NCBI RefSeq assembly: GCF_900091525.1
Contig: NZ_FMCU01000004.1
Location: 1-64,000 of the forward strand
From: Micromonospora matsumotoense
Lineage (GTDB): Bacteria > Actinomycetota > Actinomycetes > Mycobacteriales > Micromonosporaceae
DNA: 64,000 bases
Direction: 5' to 3'
Below the pieces are notes generated by a model. That model was given only the letters and a program-made list of their open reading frames with translations. It made no database searches and was not told the DNA's origin. This document shows positions 1-7,729 of the stretch, piece by piece; position 1 is the first letter of the stretch, and each line of letters opens with the position of its first letter. A program made the translations under genes and the position numbers.

Positions 1-25
1 CGGGTGGGTGGGGTATGCGCGGGCG

Positions 26-1345
26 ATGCGGGTGGTGGTGGTCGGTGGGGGGTTTTCAGGGCTCGCCGCTGCGGCGGTGTTGTGGCGGGGTGGGGCACGG
101 GTGCGGGTGCTGGAGGCCCGGGAGCGGATCGGGGGGCGGGTGCTCACCCGGCGGCTGGACGACGGCACCGCGCTGGATCTGGGCGCGCAGTGGATCGGGC
201 CGACCCAGGAGCGGATGGCCGCCCTGGTCGCCGGGTACGGGCTGGACACCTTCCCGTCGGCCGCCCACGGCAGGACGGCGGTGCGCTGGGACGGGCAACT
301 ACGGGAAGCCCCGCCGGAGTCGGCACGGCGGCTGGTGGACCTGCTGGACCGCCTCGCCGCCGAGGTGGACCCGGCCGCGCCGTGGCGGGCGGCGCGGGCG
401 GACGAGTGGGATCGGTTCACCCTCGGCGGCTGGTTGGCCACCGTCGCGCCCGATCCGGTGACCGCCCGGTATGTCGGTCGACTGCTCGCCGGTGGGTTGC
501 TGGCGGCGGACCCGGACGAGGTGTCGCTGTTGCAGGTGCTGTTCTACCTGCGCAGCGGCGGCGGAAGTGCACTGCTGCTGGGAATGGCCGGGGGTGCCCA
601 GCAGGATCGGATCGTGGGCGGTCCACCGGCTCTGGCAGAACGGATGGCGGCGGCCCTGCCCGCGGGCACCGTACGGCCCGGGGCACCGGTGCGGGCCATC
701 CACCAGGACGATCTCAAGGTGGTGGCGTACACCGATGACGGGGCGTACCCGGCGGAGGCGGTGGTGGTGGCGATGGCCCCCGCGCTCGCGGGCCGGATCG
801 CGTACTCCCCGGCGTTGCCCGTCCTGCGCGACGGGCTGACCCAGCGGATGCCGATGGGCTCGGCGTTGAAGCTGCACGCGGTCTACCCGACGCCGTTCTG
901 GCGGGCCGCCGGGCGCTCCGGGGTGACCACCTCCGCGGAGGGGCCGGTGACCGAGACGGTGGACAACTCCATCCCGGGGTCGACGCGCGGGGTGCTGACC
1001 GCGTTCAGCTACGGTCGGCAGGCCCGTGAGCTGCGCCGCCTGTCGCCGGGCCGGCGACAGGCGGCGGTGCTGGCAGCGCTGGTGCAGCTGGTCGGCCCGG
1101 CCGCCGCCGAGCCCGACGATCTCATCGAGTACGACTGGTCGGCCGACGAGTGGACCCGGGGTTGCTTCTGCGGGTCGCTGACGCCGGGCTCCTGGCGGGA
1201 TTACGGGCCCGCGCTGCGGCAACCGGTCGGACGGGTGCACTGGGCCGGCACCGAGACGGCGATCCGCTGGGCCGGTTACCTGGAGGGGGCGGTGCTGGCC
1301 GGCGAGCGGGCGGCAGCCGAGATCCTCGCCCGTCCCGCCACCTGA
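26..1345 (+). CDS. FAD-dependent amine oxidase (monoamine-oxidase family)
   Basis: The 439-residue protein opens with a Rossmann FAD-binding fingerprint (GGGFSGLAAAAVLW), an acidic strand end (VLEAR) and the amine-oxidase GGR signature (ERIGGRV). Its C-terminus carries the flavin-site segment RVHWAGTETAIRWAGYLEGA typical of this family. Such enzymes oxidise amines to imines or aldehydes with release of H2O2. The exact substrate is not visible. I chose the ATG at 26 because residue 2 onward matches the family N-terminus; an in-frame GTG at 8 would add six residues, and upstream sequence is off the window. No signal peptide is seen, so it is probably cytosolic. It is followed by a non-coding gap with three tandem GATCC units just after the stop. 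Confident on family, not on substrate. Confidence 0.9.
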   Translation: MRVVVVGGGFSGLAAAAVLWRGGARVRVLEARERIGGRVLTRRLDDGTALDLGAQWIGPTQERMAALVAGYGLDTFPSAAHGRTAVRWDGQLREAPPESARRLVDLLDRLAAEVDPAAPWRAARADEWDRFTLGGWLATVAPDPVTARYVGRLLAGGLLAADPDEVSLLQVLFYLRSGGGSALLLGMAGGAQQDRIVGGPPALAERMAAALPAGTVRPGAPVRAIHQDDLKVVAYTDDGAYPAEAVVVAMAPALAGRIAYSPALPVLRDGLTQRMPMGSALKLHAVYPTPFWRAAGRSGVTTSAEGPVTETVDNSIPGSTRGVLTAFSYGRQARELRRLSPGRRQAAVLAALVQLVGPAAAEPDDLIEYDWSADEWTRGCFCGSLTPGSWRDYGPALRQPVGRVHWAGTETAIRWAGYLEGAVLAGERAAAEILARPAT

Positions 1346-1534
1346 ACCTTGGCCGATCCGATCCGATCCGGTCCGGCCGCGCCTCGACCGTTGCGTCGTA
1401 CTCCGATCCACTACCGACAGGCATCGACAATCTTGAGTACATCTCTTGAAAACTATCTCCAGGCGTGACCTAATACCTGACAGTTCCTTTCGTCGCTCCC
1501 GCCGTACCCATGCGGCATCTCTCAGGGAGGAAAG
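1346..1534. other. Intergenic region with short tandem repeat and lysozyme promoter area
   Basis: This 189-base gap holds GATCC x3 at 1355-1369, directly after the amine oxidase stop. Its downstream half is distinctly less GC-rich (about 1410-1500), as expected for a promoter region. A good ribosome binding site (GGGAGGAAAG) lies just before the lysozyme ATG at 1535. I do not see a convincing -35/-10 pair or a strong hairpin. Confidence 0.4.
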
Positions 1535-2308
1535 ATGAACCGTCTCCGCGCAATCGCGGGCCCGCTGCTGGCGACCGCCACCCTGGTCGCCGCCACCCTC
1601 GGCGTCGCCACCCCCGCCGCCGCCGCCCCCACCGCTGCCACCCGCGACATCGCCACCCCGGCCGCCGCCCCGGCCGGCCTGCCCGGCATGGACGTCTCCA
1701 GCTACCAGGGCAACGTCAACTGGTCCGCCGCCTGGAACAACGGCGCCCGGTTCGCCTACGTGAAGGCCACCGAGGGCACCTACTACACCAACCCGTCCTT
1801 CGCCCAGCAGTACAACGGCTCGTACACCGTCGGGATGATCCGGGGTTCGTACCACTTCGCCCGGCCGGACACCACGACGGGCGCCGCCCAGGCCAACTAC
1901 TTCGTCGACCACGGCGGCGGCTGGTCGAAGGACGGCCGGACGCTGCCCGGCGCGCTCGACATCGAGTACAACCCCTACGGCGCGACCTGTTACGGGCTGA
2001 GCCAGAGCGCCATGCGCACCTGGATCGCGTCCTTCGTCAACCAGTACCAGGCCCGCACCGGGCGCTGGGCGACGATCTACACCACCACCGACTGGTGGAC
2101 CACCTGCACCGGCAACTACAGCGGCTTCGCCGCCACCAACCCGCTCTGGCTCGCCCGCTACGCCGGCACGGTGGGCGCCCTGCCGGCCGGCTGGTCCACG
2201 TACTCCTTCTGGCAGTGGGCGTCGTCGGGCACCTTCCCGGGCGACCAGAACGTCTGGAACGGCACCCTCGACCGGCTCCGGGTGCTGGCCTGCAACGGCC
2301 CCTGCTGA
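1535..2308 (+). CDS. Secreted GH25 muramidase (lysozyme)
   Basis: A 257-residue secreted protein with a Sec signal peptide (about residues 1-31, hydrophobic core then an AAAAP cleavage area). From residue 51 it is a GH25 domain of usual length: GMDVSSYQG with Asp53, KATEGTYY, GSYHFARP, and the catalytic D-x-E pair at Asp142/Glu144 in LDIEYN. GH25 enzymes cut the N-acetylmuramic acid-N-acetylglucosamine bond of peptidoglycan, and act here outside the cell. It ends in RVLACNGPC with no extra wall-binding domain. A SD sequence (GGGAGG) fixes the start. The next gene encodes another secreted peptidoglycan hydrolase in the same direction, so the two may cooperate in wall turnover or attack on neighbours. 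Confidence 0.93.
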   Translation: MNRLRAIAGPLLATATLVAATLGVATPAAAAPTAATRDIATPAAAPAGLPGMDVSSYQGNVNWSAAWNNGARFAYVKATEGTYYTNPSFAQQYNGSYTVGMIRGSYHFARPDTTTGAAQANYFVDHGGGWSKDGRTLPGALDIEYNPYGATCYGLSQSAMRTWIASFVNQYQARTGRWATIYTTTDWWTTCTGNYSGFAATNPLWLARYAGTVGALPAGWSTYSFWQWASSGTFPGDQNVWNGTLDRLRVLACNGPC

Positions 2309-2310
2309 CC

Positions 2311-2327
2311 GTCCGCCGGCGGCGGAC
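2311..2327 (+). terminator. Short hairpin after lysozyme gene
   Basis: A perfect 7-bp stem GTCCGCC/GGCGGAC with a 3-base loop begins 2 bases after the lysozyme stop. There is no T-run, so it may be a weak terminator or an RNA-stabilising hairpin between the two hydrolase genes. Confidence 0.4.
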
Positions 2328-2374
2328 CCACCCGGCCCGCCGCCGGCACCTCCCGCCACCCCGAGGAGCCCGCC

Positions 2375-3100
2375 ATGAACGTTCCCGTGTCCCGGCGCAG
2401 CGTGCTGCGCGGCGCGGTCCTGCTCGGCACCGCCGGGGCGATCGCGCCGGCCCTGCCCGACGGGCCGGCCGCCAGCGCCGCCACCACCGGCCGAGCCGCC
2501 ACCACCACCAGCCAAGCCGCCGTCACCAGCCAAGCCTTCGCCGCCGGCCGGGTCGACCAGCCGGTGATCGCCAACTGCGCCACCTGGGGGGCCCGGCCGC
2601 CGTCATCGCCGGTGAGCGTGGTCGGCAGCCGACCCAACAAGATCATCGTGCATCACACGGCGTTTCCGAACTCGACCGACTACAGCCTGGCCCACGCGTA
2701 CGCCAACTCGCGCGAGATCCAGAACCTGCACATGGACGGCAACGGCTGGCTCGACTCGGGTCAGCACTTCACCAACAGCCGGGGCGGCCACCTCACCGAG
2801 GGCCGGCACGGCAGCCTGTACGCGCTGCTGCACGGGCAGACCATGGTGCAGGGCGCGCACTGCGTGGGGCAGAACAGCCAGGCCATCGGCATCGAGAACG
2901 ACGGGATCTACGTCGACGTGCAGCCACCCCGGGCGCTGTGGGACAGCCTGGTGGTCTTCTGCGCGTTCACCTGCCAGCAGTACGGCATCCCGGCCAGTCA
3001 GATCTACGGCCACAAGGACTTCGCCAGCACCCAGTGCCCCGGCCTGCTGCACGACCGGTTGCCCGAACTACGGACGGCCGTCGCCGGTTACCTAGACTGA
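2375..3100 (+). CDS. Secreted N-acetylmuramoyl-L-alanine amidase (amidase_2/PGRP fold)
   Basis: This 241-residue protein starts with a twin-arginine-like leader (SRRSVLRG, hydrophobic stretch, cleavage around PAASA at 30-35). A low-complexity Ala/Thr linker follows, and then a type 2 amidase domain from about residue 64. Probable zinc ligands are His93/His94 (IVHHTAF), His162 (QGAHC) and Cys221 (TQCPG), with GHKD as the usual active-site neighbourhood. Family members cleave the amide between muramic acid and L-Ala in peptidoglycan. Tat export would allow folding with zinc before secretion. It sits 66 bp after the GH25 lysozyme with the same orientation. The start is the ATG after GAGGAGCCCGCC. 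Confidence 0.9.
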   Translation: MNVPVSRRSVLRGAVLLGTAGAIAPALPDGPAASAATTGRAATTTSQAAVTSQAFAAGRVDQPVIANCATWGARPPSSPVSVVGSRPNKIIVHHTAFPNSTDYSLAHAYANSREIQNLHMDGNGWLDSGQHFTNSRGGHLTEGRHGSLYALLHGQTMVQGAHCVGQNSQAIGIENDGIYVDVQPPRALWDSLVVFCAFTCQQYGIPASQIYGHKDFASTQCPGLLHDRLPELRTAVAGYLD

Positions 3101-3103
3101 TTG

Positions 3104-3113
3104 CTTATATAAG
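3104..3113. promoter_or_regulatory. Palindrome overlapping probable -10 of ArsR gene
   Basis: CTTATATAAG is a perfect 10-bp palindrome lying 2 bases before the ArsR ATG at 3116. Its TTATAT core is well placed as a -10 box for a start of transcription near 3116. An autoregulated ArsR repressor could block RNA polymerase here. Function is inferred. Confidence 0.5.
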
Positions 3114-3115
3114 TC

Positions 3116-3508
3116 ATGCCTGATACAAAGGGGACCGTGCACGCCTTCGACGTCCTCGGCGACCCGGTGCGCCGACGCATCCTCGAACTGCTCGCGCAGG
3201 GTGAGCGGAGCGCCGGCGGGGTCTGCGCGGTCATCCAGGAGGAGTTCGGGATCACCCAGCCCGCCGTCTCGCAGCACCTCAAGGTGCTGCGGGACAACGG
3301 CTTCGCCACCGTGCGCCCGCAGGGTGCCCGGCGGCTCTACGCAGTCGATCCCGCCCCGCTGCGGGAGGTCGACCAGTGGCTGGACGGGTTCCGTCGGTTC
3401 TGGACACCGGCACTGGACGCCCTGGCCACCGAGCTGGCCCGGGGCCGACGCGAACGGCGGTCGCACACCACGACGGACGACCCGACCGAACACCGGAGCA
3501 CATCATGA
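3116..3508 (+). CDS. ArsR-family winged-helix repressor
   Basis: A 130-residue protein with the ArsR/SmtB winged helix in residues 8-90: HAFDVLGDPVRRRILELL, recognition helix ITQPAVSQHLKVLRDNG, wing VRPQGARRLYAVD. The metal-binding Cys motif of ArsR is absent. This matches the subgroup that pairs with AHSA1/SRPBCC proteins, and indeed the next gene is such a protein and overlaps by 4 bp (ATGA), so the two are translated together. Two starts are possible. ATG 3116 would give a nearly leaderless mRNA. GTG 3137 (VHAFDVLG) follows AAAGGGG and matches the usual family N-terminus. The palindrome just upstream suggests autoregulation. Confidence 0.88.
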   Translation: MPDTKGTVHAFDVLGDPVRRRILELLAQGERSAGGVCAVIQEEFGITQPAVSQHLKVLRDNGFATVRPQGARRLYAVDPAPLREVDQWLDGFRRFWTPALDALATELARGRRERRSHTTTDDPTEHRSTS

Positions 3509-4146
3509 TCGAGACCAGCCACCAGATCAGCGCCGTACGACGCGCCGTGGGCAGCCGCACCCTGGAGGCGGGTGAGGCGCGCGTGCTGACCATCAGCCAG
3601 ACCTACCGGGCGACGCTGGAGGACCTCTGGGACGCCTGCACCACCATCGACCGCATCCCCCGCTGGTTCCTGCCGATCTCCGGTGACCTGCGGCTGCACG
3701 GCCGCTACCAGTTCGAGGGCAACGCCGGCGGCGTGGTGGAACGCTGCGACCCGCCGAAGAGCTTCGCCGCCACCTGGGAGATGGGCGACGAGGTCAGCTG
3801 GATCGAGGTGCACCTCACCCCGGAGAGCGACGAGCGGACCCGGTTCACCCTGGAACACGTCGCCCACGTCGATGACCAGCGGTGGACCGAGTACGGCCCC
3901 GGCGCGGTCGGCGTCGGCTGGGACTCCGGCCTGCTCGGCCTCGCCAGCCACCTGGACGCCGACGGTGGGGGGATCACCCCCGACCAGGCCGCCACCTGGA
4001 TCGGCTCCGAGGACGGGCGGTTGTTCATGACGCTCAGCGGCGAAGCCTGGGCCGAGGCCGACATCGCCGGGGGTGCCGAGCCGCAGGCCGCGCGGGCCGC
4101 CGCCGCCCGGACCATCGCCGCGTACACCGGCGCGCCGCCGGCCTGA
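3505..4146 (+). CDS. SRPBCC/AHSA1-domain protein
   Basis: A 213-residue protein whose residues about 25-150 form an AHSA1-type START-like domain: YRATLEDLWDACTTIDRIPRWF, a GxYxFEGNAGG strand, ERCDPPKSFAATWE and a C-terminal helix around WDSGLLGLASHL. This fold makes a hydrophobic cavity that binds lipids or small aromatic ligands. The biochemical role of the ArsR-linked subgroup is not settled. Residues 180-213 form an Ala-rich tail. Start ATG 3505 overlaps the stop of the ArsR gene. A strong hairpin follows the stop, closing the two-gene operon. Confidence 0.85.
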   Translation: MIETSHQISAVRRAVGSRTLEAGEARVLTISQTYRATLEDLWDACTTIDRIPRWFLPISGDLRLHGRYQFEGNAGGVVERCDPPKSFAATWEMGDEVSWIEVHLTPESDERTRFTLEHVAHVDDQRWTEYGPGAVGVGWDSGLLGLASHLDADGGGITPDQAATWIGSEDGRLFMTLSGEAWAEADIAGGAEPQAARAAAARTIAAYTGAPPA

Positions 4147-4152
4147 CGGTAC

Positions 4153-4188
4153 GGGTTTGCGCCGGGTCGCCCGGCCCGGCGCAAACCC
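4153..4188 (+). terminator. Strong intrinsic-type terminator hairpin
   Basis: A perfect 14-bp stem, GGGTTTGCGCCGGG at 4153-4166 and CCCGGCGCAAACCC at 4175-4188, with an 8-base loop, lies 6 bases after the AHSA1 stop. It has no T-tract, as is common in high-GC actinobacteria. Confidence 0.75.
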
Positions 4189-4226
4189 ACGTGCGTGCTG
4201 TCGGAGCCGGCGGTCAGACTGGGCGG

Positions 4227-4841
4227 ATGTCGATGCGCCGCGCCGAAGACGTCCTCGCCCTGCACCACGCCGGGCAGCGGGTGAGATACCTCTGCTTCTG
4301 GGGGCACCGGCCCCGGCGGGACGGCACCGTCGGCCAGAGCTGCCTGAGCCAGTGGTGGCCGGCGGCGTTCACCGTCGAGGGGCGGCGCTTCGCCACCGCC
4401 GAGCACTGGATGATGTGGCGCAAGGCGCTGCTCTTCGACGACACCGGGGCCGGGGAGCGGGTGCTCGCCGCCGCCCATCCGCACCAGGCCAAGGCGATCG
4501 GCCGGGAGGTCCGCCGCTTCGACCCGGCGGTGTGGGAGGCCGAGCGGTACCCCATCGTGCTGGCCGGCAGCCTGGCCAAGTTCGGCCAGCACGCCGACCT
4601 GCGGGCATACCTGCTCGGCACCGGGGACCGGGTGCTGGTGGAGGCCAGCCCGGTCGACCGGGTGTGGGGGGTGGGGTTGGCCGCCGACGACCCGCGCGCC
4701 GGGGACCCGGCCCGCTGGCGAGGGCTCAACCTGCTCGGCTTCGCCCTGATGGAGGCCCGCGACCTGCTGCGTGACGACCGGTCGACGGCGGCGGATCCGG
4801 ATGGTCGACCTGCCGCCGGCGGGCAGCGGCCGGGGCGGTAA
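4227..4841 (+). CDS. NADAR (YbiA-like) domain protein
   Basis: A 204-residue protein with the NADAR fold: YLCFWGHRP, SQWWPAAFTVEGRRFATAEH, WMMWRKALLFDD, AKAIGREVRRFD, KFGQHADLRAYLLGTGDRVLVEASP, DRVWGVGL and NLLGFALMEAR. Characterised relatives are N-glycosidases acting on unstable riboflavin-pathway intermediates or ADP-ribose-type substrates, so a metabolite-damage or detoxification role is likely. The chosen ATG at 4227 follows a weak purine-rich stretch (GGGCGG). The last 25 residues are low-complexity. A Nudix gene starts 11 bp downstream, suggesting a small nucleotide-housekeeping operon. Confidence 0.85.
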   Translation: MSMRRAEDVLALHHAGQRVRYLCFWGHRPRRDGTVGQSCLSQWWPAAFTVEGRRFATAEHWMMWRKALLFDDTGAGERVLAAAHPHQAKAIGREVRRFDPAVWEAERYPIVLAGSLAKFGQHADLRAYLLGTGDRVLVEASPVDRVWGVGLAADDPRAGDPARWRGLNLLGFALMEARDLLRDDRSTAADPDGRPAAGGQRPGR

Positions 4842-4852
4842 CGTGCGGCGGC

Positions 4853-5362
4853 ATGACCGTCCTCCCGTACGCCCACTGCCACTACTGCGGCGCGGCCTAT
4901 CCGGCGGACGCCGGCTGGCCCCGGCTCTGCGCGACCTGCGGGGAGACGGTCTGGCGCAACCCCACGCCGGTCGCGGTCGCGCTGCTGCCGGTCCGCACCG
5001 ACGCCGGCCTCGGCGTGGTGGTGGTCCGCCGGGACATCGAGCCGGCCCGCGGCCTGCTCGCCCTGCCCGGCGGTTTCGTCGAGTACGGCGAGGACTGGTC
5101 CGAGGCGCTGGTCCGGGAGCTGCGCGAGGAGACCGGCCTGGTCGGCGAGGCGGAGCGGGCGCGGTTGTTCGCGGTGCACGGTTCCCCGCACGGCGGCACC
5201 ATGATGATCTTCGGAGTGCTGCCGGAGCGGGCGACCTCGGGGCTGCCCCCGTCGACGTCCACCGAGGAGGCCACCGAGTGGCTGGTCCTCACCGAGCCGG
5301 TCGAGCTGGCCTTCTCCACCCACACCCGGGTGCTGGCCGACTTCTTCGCGGGCCACCGCTGA
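4853..5362 (+). CDS. Nudix hydrolase with N-terminal zinc ribbon
   Basis: A 169-residue enzyme. Residues 7-32 are a zinc-ribbon-like pair of CxxC knuckles (HCHYCGAAYP and LCATCGE). Residues 45-165 are a Nudix domain with a full Nudix box GGFVEYGEDWSEALVRELRE followed by ETGL, giving the Mg2+-binding Glu cluster. Nudix enzymes hydrolyse nucleoside diphosphates linked to another moiety; this zinc-ribbon type resembles NADH-pyrophosphatase-like or ADP-ribose-type members. The substrate cannot be read from sequence. It closes the NADAR-Nudix pair and runs toward a bidirectional terminator. Confidence 0.88.
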   Translation: MTVLPYAHCHYCGAAYPADAGWPRLCATCGETVWRNPTPVAVALLPVRTDAGLGVVVVRRDIEPARGLLALPGGFVEYGEDWSEALVRELREETGLVGEAERARLFAVHGSPHGGTMMIFGVLPERATSGLPPSTSTEEATEWLVLTEPVELAFSTHTRVLADFFAGHR

Positions 5363-5406
5363 CCCACTGAACCACCCCACCCGCCGAACCAGCCGACGCG
5401 GGCCCA

Positions 5407-5452
5407 CCGCCCCGCCGGCCGGCGCTGGCCTAACACCCGGCCGGCGGGGCGG
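5407..5452. terminator. Bidirectional terminator between Nudix gene and ssuD
   Basis: A perfect 16-bp stem, CCGCCCCGCCGGCCGG at 5407-5422 and its complement at 5437-5452, has a 14-base loop. It sits between the convergent Nudix (+) and monooxygenase (-) genes. Confidence 0.75.
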
Positions 5453-5470
5453 GTGGGGTGCAGTCGGTGG

Positions 5471-6631
5471 TCAGACCCGGGCCGGTCGGGGGGCGAACGG
5501 GATGCTCGCCGACGCTTCGGTCACCGGGTCGCCCGCCGGATGCCGCCACAACCCCCGGGCACGCAGGATCGGCAGCACCCCCTCACCGAACCAGTACGCC
5601 TCCTCCAGGTGCGGGTGGCCGGAGAGGATGAACTCGTCGATGCCGAGCGCGTGGTACTCGGCGATCCGGTCGGCGACCTCGGTGTGGCTGCCCACCAGGG
5701 CGGTGCCCGCCCCGCCCCGGACCAGCCCGAAGCCGGCCCAGAGGTTGGGGGCGACCTCCAGCGCGTCACGGCGGCCGCCGTGCAGGGCCAGCATCCGGCG
5801 TTGCCCCTCGGACTCGCTGCGCCGCAGCCCCTCCTGGGCGGCCCGGACGTCGGCGGCACCGATGCCGTCGAGCAGCCGGTCGGCCTGCGCCCAGGCCTGT
5901 TCGGCGGTGTCCCGGGCGATGACGTGCAGCCGGATGCCGAAGCGCAGTTCCCGACCGGCCCCGGCCGCGACGGCGCGGATCCGGTCGAGTTTCTCGGCCA
6001 CCTGGGCGGGCGGTTCGCCCCAGGTCAGGTAGACGTCGCTGTGCCGGGCGGCGACCGGGCCGGCGGCGGCGGACGAGCCACCGAAGTAGACCGGGGGCAC
6101 CGGGTCGGGCACCTGGGCCAGCCGGGCGCCCTCGACCCGCAGGTGCGCCCCGGTGTGGTCGACGGTCTCCCCCCGCCAGAGCGCCCGGACGATGTGGAGG
6201 AACTCGTCGGTACGGGCGTACCGGGCGTCCTTGTCGAGGAAGTCGCCGTAGGAGCGTTGTTCGGCGGCCTCCCCGCCGGTGACCACGTTGAGCAGCAGCC
6301 GGCCACCGGAGAGCCGCTGGAAGGTGGCGGCCATCTGGGCGGCGAGGGTGGGTGAGAGCAGGCCGGGACGGAACGCCACCAGGAACTTCAGCCGTTCGGT
6401 GACCTCGGACAGCATGGCGGTGGCCAGCCAGGCGTCCTCGCACCACGCCCCGGTCGGGGTGAGCGCGCCGACGAAGCCGAGCTGCTCGGCGGTGCGGGCG
6501 ATCTGCCCGAGATAGGCGACGGTGGCGGGGCGGGCCCCGCCTGCGGTGCCGACCGCGACGCCGTGACCACCACCGACGATGTCGCGGCTGTCGCCGTAGG
6601 TGGGCAGGAACCAGTGGAAGGTCAGCGGCAT
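5471..6631 (-). CDS. ssuD: FMNH2-dependent alkanesulfonate monooxygenase
   Basis: A 386-residue bacterial luciferase-like (LLM) flavoprotein: FHWFLPTYGDSRDIVGG at the N-terminus, the LNVVTGGEAAEQRSYGDFLD loop, VYFGGSSAAAGPVAARHSD, and a C-terminal SGHPHLEEAYWFGEGVLPIL segment as in SsuD. SsuD uses reduced FMN and O2 to split alkanesulfonates into an aldehyde and sulfite for sulfur supply. The ATG at 6631 follows an AGGAGG-type SD. The gene diverges from ssuACB across a 129-bp region with a dyad operator. No dedicated flavin reductase gene (ssuE) lies next to it, so FMNH2 must come from elsewhere. Confidence 0.9.
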   Translation of the reverse strand: MPLTFHWFLPTYGDSRDIVGGGHGVAVGTAGGARPATVAYLGQIARTAEQLGFVGALTPTGAWCEDAWLATAMLSEVTERLKFLVAFRPGLLSPTLAAQMAATFQRLSGGRLLLNVVTGGEAAEQRSYGDFLDKDARYARTDEFLHIVRALWRGETVDHTGAHLRVEGARLAQVPDPVPPVYFGGSSAAAGPVAARHSDVYLTWGEPPAQVAEKLDRIRAVAAGAGRELRFGIRLHVIARDTAEQAWAQADRLLDGIGAADVRAAQEGLRRSESEGQRRMLALHGGRRDALEVAPNLWAGFGLVRGGAGTALVGSHTEVADRIAEYHALGIDEFILSGHPHLEEAYWFGEGVLPILRARGLWRHPAGDPVTEASASIPFAPRPARV

Positions 6632-6681
6632 CGAAGGTCCTCCTGAGGGATGGGACGGGAACCACGACAGGCTACCCATAA

Positions 6682-6702
6682 AACCTATCGGCTTGGTAGG
6701 TT
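6682..6702. promoter_or_regulatory. Dyad operator between ssuD and ssuA (CCTA-N9-TAGG)
   Basis: AACCTA at 6682-6687 and TAGGTT at 6697-6702 form an inverted repeat with a 9-base spacer, 50-60 bp from each divergent start. TAGGTT could double as a -10 box (TANNNT). The same CCTA-N9-TAGG core recurs before the sulfite-oxidase gene at 11401-11417, suggesting one sulfur regulator. Confidence 0.55.
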
Positions 6703-6760
6703 ACTGCCCGCCGCCGACCTCCGGCGTCGCGAGCACATCATCCACTCCCGAGGAGCCGAC

Positions 6761-7729
6761 ATGCCCACCCCGCCGAGGGGCGTACGCCGCCTGGCCACCG
6801 CCCTGTTCACCGCCCTGTCGCTGGTCGCCGTCGGCGGGGTCGCCGGCTGCGCCGACGACGCCGACGCGGGCGGCGGCACCGGCCCGCTGCGCATCGGTTA
6901 CCAGCGCTTCGGCGGGCTGAGCCTGGTCAAGGCCCGCAACGCCGCGCCGGACGCGCAGTGGTCGCTGTTCGAGAGCGGTCCCGCGCTGACCGAGGCGCTC
7001 AAGGCCGGCGCGATCGACATCGGGCAGGTCGGCGAGGCGCCCCCGATCTTCGCCGCCGCCGCGAAGATCCCCTTCTCGGTGGTCGGCACCTCGGCCCCGA
7101 TCCCCCAGGGTGAGGCGGTGCTGGTCAAGGAGAGCAGCGGCCTGAAGACCTTCGCCGACCTGCGCGGCCGGACGGTGGCGCTGAACAAGGGCAGCAACGT
7201 GCACTGGCTGCTGGTCCGGCTGCTGGCCGCGAACAACATGACGCTGAAGGACATCAACGTCAAGTACCTCAAGCCGGCCGAGGGACGGCCCGCGTTCGAC
7301 AACGGTCAGGTCGACGCCTGGATCATCTGGGACCCGTACTTCGCCCTCGCCGAGCAGCCCGGGGTGAAGGTCCTCGCCGACGCCACCGGCCTGGCCAGCA
7401 ACCGGGAGTACGTGCTGGCCTCCCCCGAGGTGGTGCGGGACCGCACCGACGACGTCCGCGCGTTCCTCACCACCTACCGCACGGTCACCGACTGGGGGAT
7501 CGCCAACCCGCAGGAGCGCGCCACGGTGCTCGCCCCCGAGCTGAAGATCCCGCTGGACGTCACCACCCGGGCCCTGGCCCGCAGCGCCCGTCCGCTGGCC
7601 CCGGTCACCCCCGCCGTCGGCGCCGAACTCCAGGCCATCGCGGACGGCTTCACCACCCTCGACCTGGTCCCCGGCCCGGTCGACATCTCCGGTCGGGTGG
7701 ACGACCGGTTCAGCGCGGTGTTCCAGTGA
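6761..7729 (+). CDS. ssuA: Aliphatic sulfonate ABC transporter, substrate-binding lipoprotein
   Basis: A 322-residue SsuA/TauA-type (NMT1/THI5-like) periplasmic-binding-fold protein. The leader ends in a lipobox (GVAGC, Cys30), so the mature protein is anchored outside the membrane. LRIGYQRFGGLSLVKARN, EALKAGAIDIGQVGEAPPIFAAAA, FADLRGRTVALNKGSNVHWLL and DAWIIWDPYFA are hallmarks of sulfonate binders. It delivers alkanesulfonates to SsuC. Start ATG 6761 follows CGAGGAG. Its stop overlaps the GTG start of ssuC. Regulation is probably by the dyad at 6682-6702. Confidence 0.9.
   Translation: MPTPPRGVRRLATALFTALSLVAVGGVAGCADDADAGGGTGPLRIGYQRFGGLSLVKARNAAPDAQWSLFESGPALTEALKAGAIDIGQVGEAPPIFAAAAKIPFSVVGTSAPIPQGEAVLVKESSGLKTFADLRGRTVALNKGSNVHWLLVRLLAANNMTLKDINVKYLKPAEGRPAFDNGQVDAWIIWDPYFALAEQPGVKVLADATGLASNREYVLASPEVVRDRTDDVRAFLTTYRTVTDWGIANPQERATVLAPELKIPLDVTTRALARSARPLAPVTPAVGAELQAIADGFTTLDLVPGPVDISGRVDDRFSAVFQ

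Noticed and set aside
64..1345. Amine oxidase considered as part of a biosynthetic cluster
   Set aside because: Its neighbours in the window are wall hydrolases and housekeeping genes, and sequence to the left is not available.
1355..1369. Three GATCC units after the amine oxidase considered as an attachment site or origin element
   Set aside because: Too short, no matching copy elsewhere in the window, and no integrase or tRNA nearby.
299..2533. A 744-codon minus-strand frame opposite the amine oxidase, lysozyme and amidase genes
   Set aside because: Gly/Arg/Pro-rich shadow without recognisable domains. Three well-supported genes occupy the other strand.
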